A DNA stretch of 5,077 nucleotides from Dehalococcoidia bacterium. GTDB taxonomy: Bacteria; Chloroflexota; Dehalococcoidia; E44-bin15. Of the stretch, positions 5,059 to 5,077 are shown one piece after another (position 1 is the stretch's first letter; each line of letters begins with the position of its first letter). Both the position numbers and the translations under genes were made by a program. A model generated the notes under the pieces. That model saw nothing but the letters and a program-made list of their open reading frames with translations. It was not told the origin of the DNA and made no database searches. The stretch spans positions 1 to 5,077 of the forward strand of contig JAGMCC010000095.1 of NCBI GenBank assembly GCA_023129355.1. Direction: 5' to 3'.

Positions 5059-5077
5059 ACGGTTTTTCAATAGCCTG
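5057..5077 (-). CDS. Possible 3' end of an upstream gene, cut by window edge
   Basis: On the minus strand the last bases read as six sense codons (QAIEKP) followed by TAA at 5059-5057, whose AA begins the ribosome binding site of the dehydrogenase gene. The stop is 12 bases from the dehydrogenase start. This looks like the end of a gene in the same operon. With six residues nothing can be said of its product, and chance cannot be excluded. Confidence 0.35.
   Translation of the reverse strand, partial: QAIEKP

Overview
The window shows an ordinary housekeeping and metabolic stretch of a bacterial chromosome, read from sequence alone. Gene order, moderately high GC, frequent GTG and TTG starts behind strong purine-rich ribosome binding sites, a degenerate GTCAT(T/C)CTGA-type palindromic repeat and the style of the proteins suggest an uncultivated Chloroflexota, perhaps Dehalococcoidia. 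That placement is an inference from general resemblance, not a database result.

Layout. Positions 2-1039 (+) hold the C-terminal part of a family 5 (oligopeptide/dipeptide/nickel type) ABC transporter solute-binding protein, cut by the left edge. Positions 1040-1323 are non-coding: a repeat-like segment with GTCAT(C/T)CTGA inverted ends, two tandem perfect hairpins, three degenerate TTCG-containing copies, then an extended -10 promoter. Positions 1324-4135 (+) form a tight three-gene operon: trigger factor (tig), the ClpP protease subunit (clpP) and an enoyl-CoA hydratase/isomerase-family protein. Gaps are 28 and 18 bases. Positions 4148-5044 (-) hold a 3-hydroxyacyl-CoA dehydrogenase that converges on the hydratase with only 12 bases between the stops. 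At the right edge, six codons and a stop on the minus strand look like the end of a further gene in the dehydrogenase operon.

How they fit together. Trigger factor and ClpP are the usual protein-folding and proteolysis pair; in many bacteria clpX follows, but here an acyl-CoA enzyme does. The hydratase and the convergent dehydrogenase catalyse consecutive steps of beta-oxidation (enoyl-CoA to 3-hydroxyacyl-CoA to 3-ketoacyl-CoA), although they lie on opposite strands and so are not co-transcribed. I see no evidence of a novel defence, mobile or RNA system. The points most worth a second look are a four-copy heptapeptide tail on trigger factor, the structured repeat in the intergenic region, and a non-canonical cofactor-specificity segment in the dehydrogenase.
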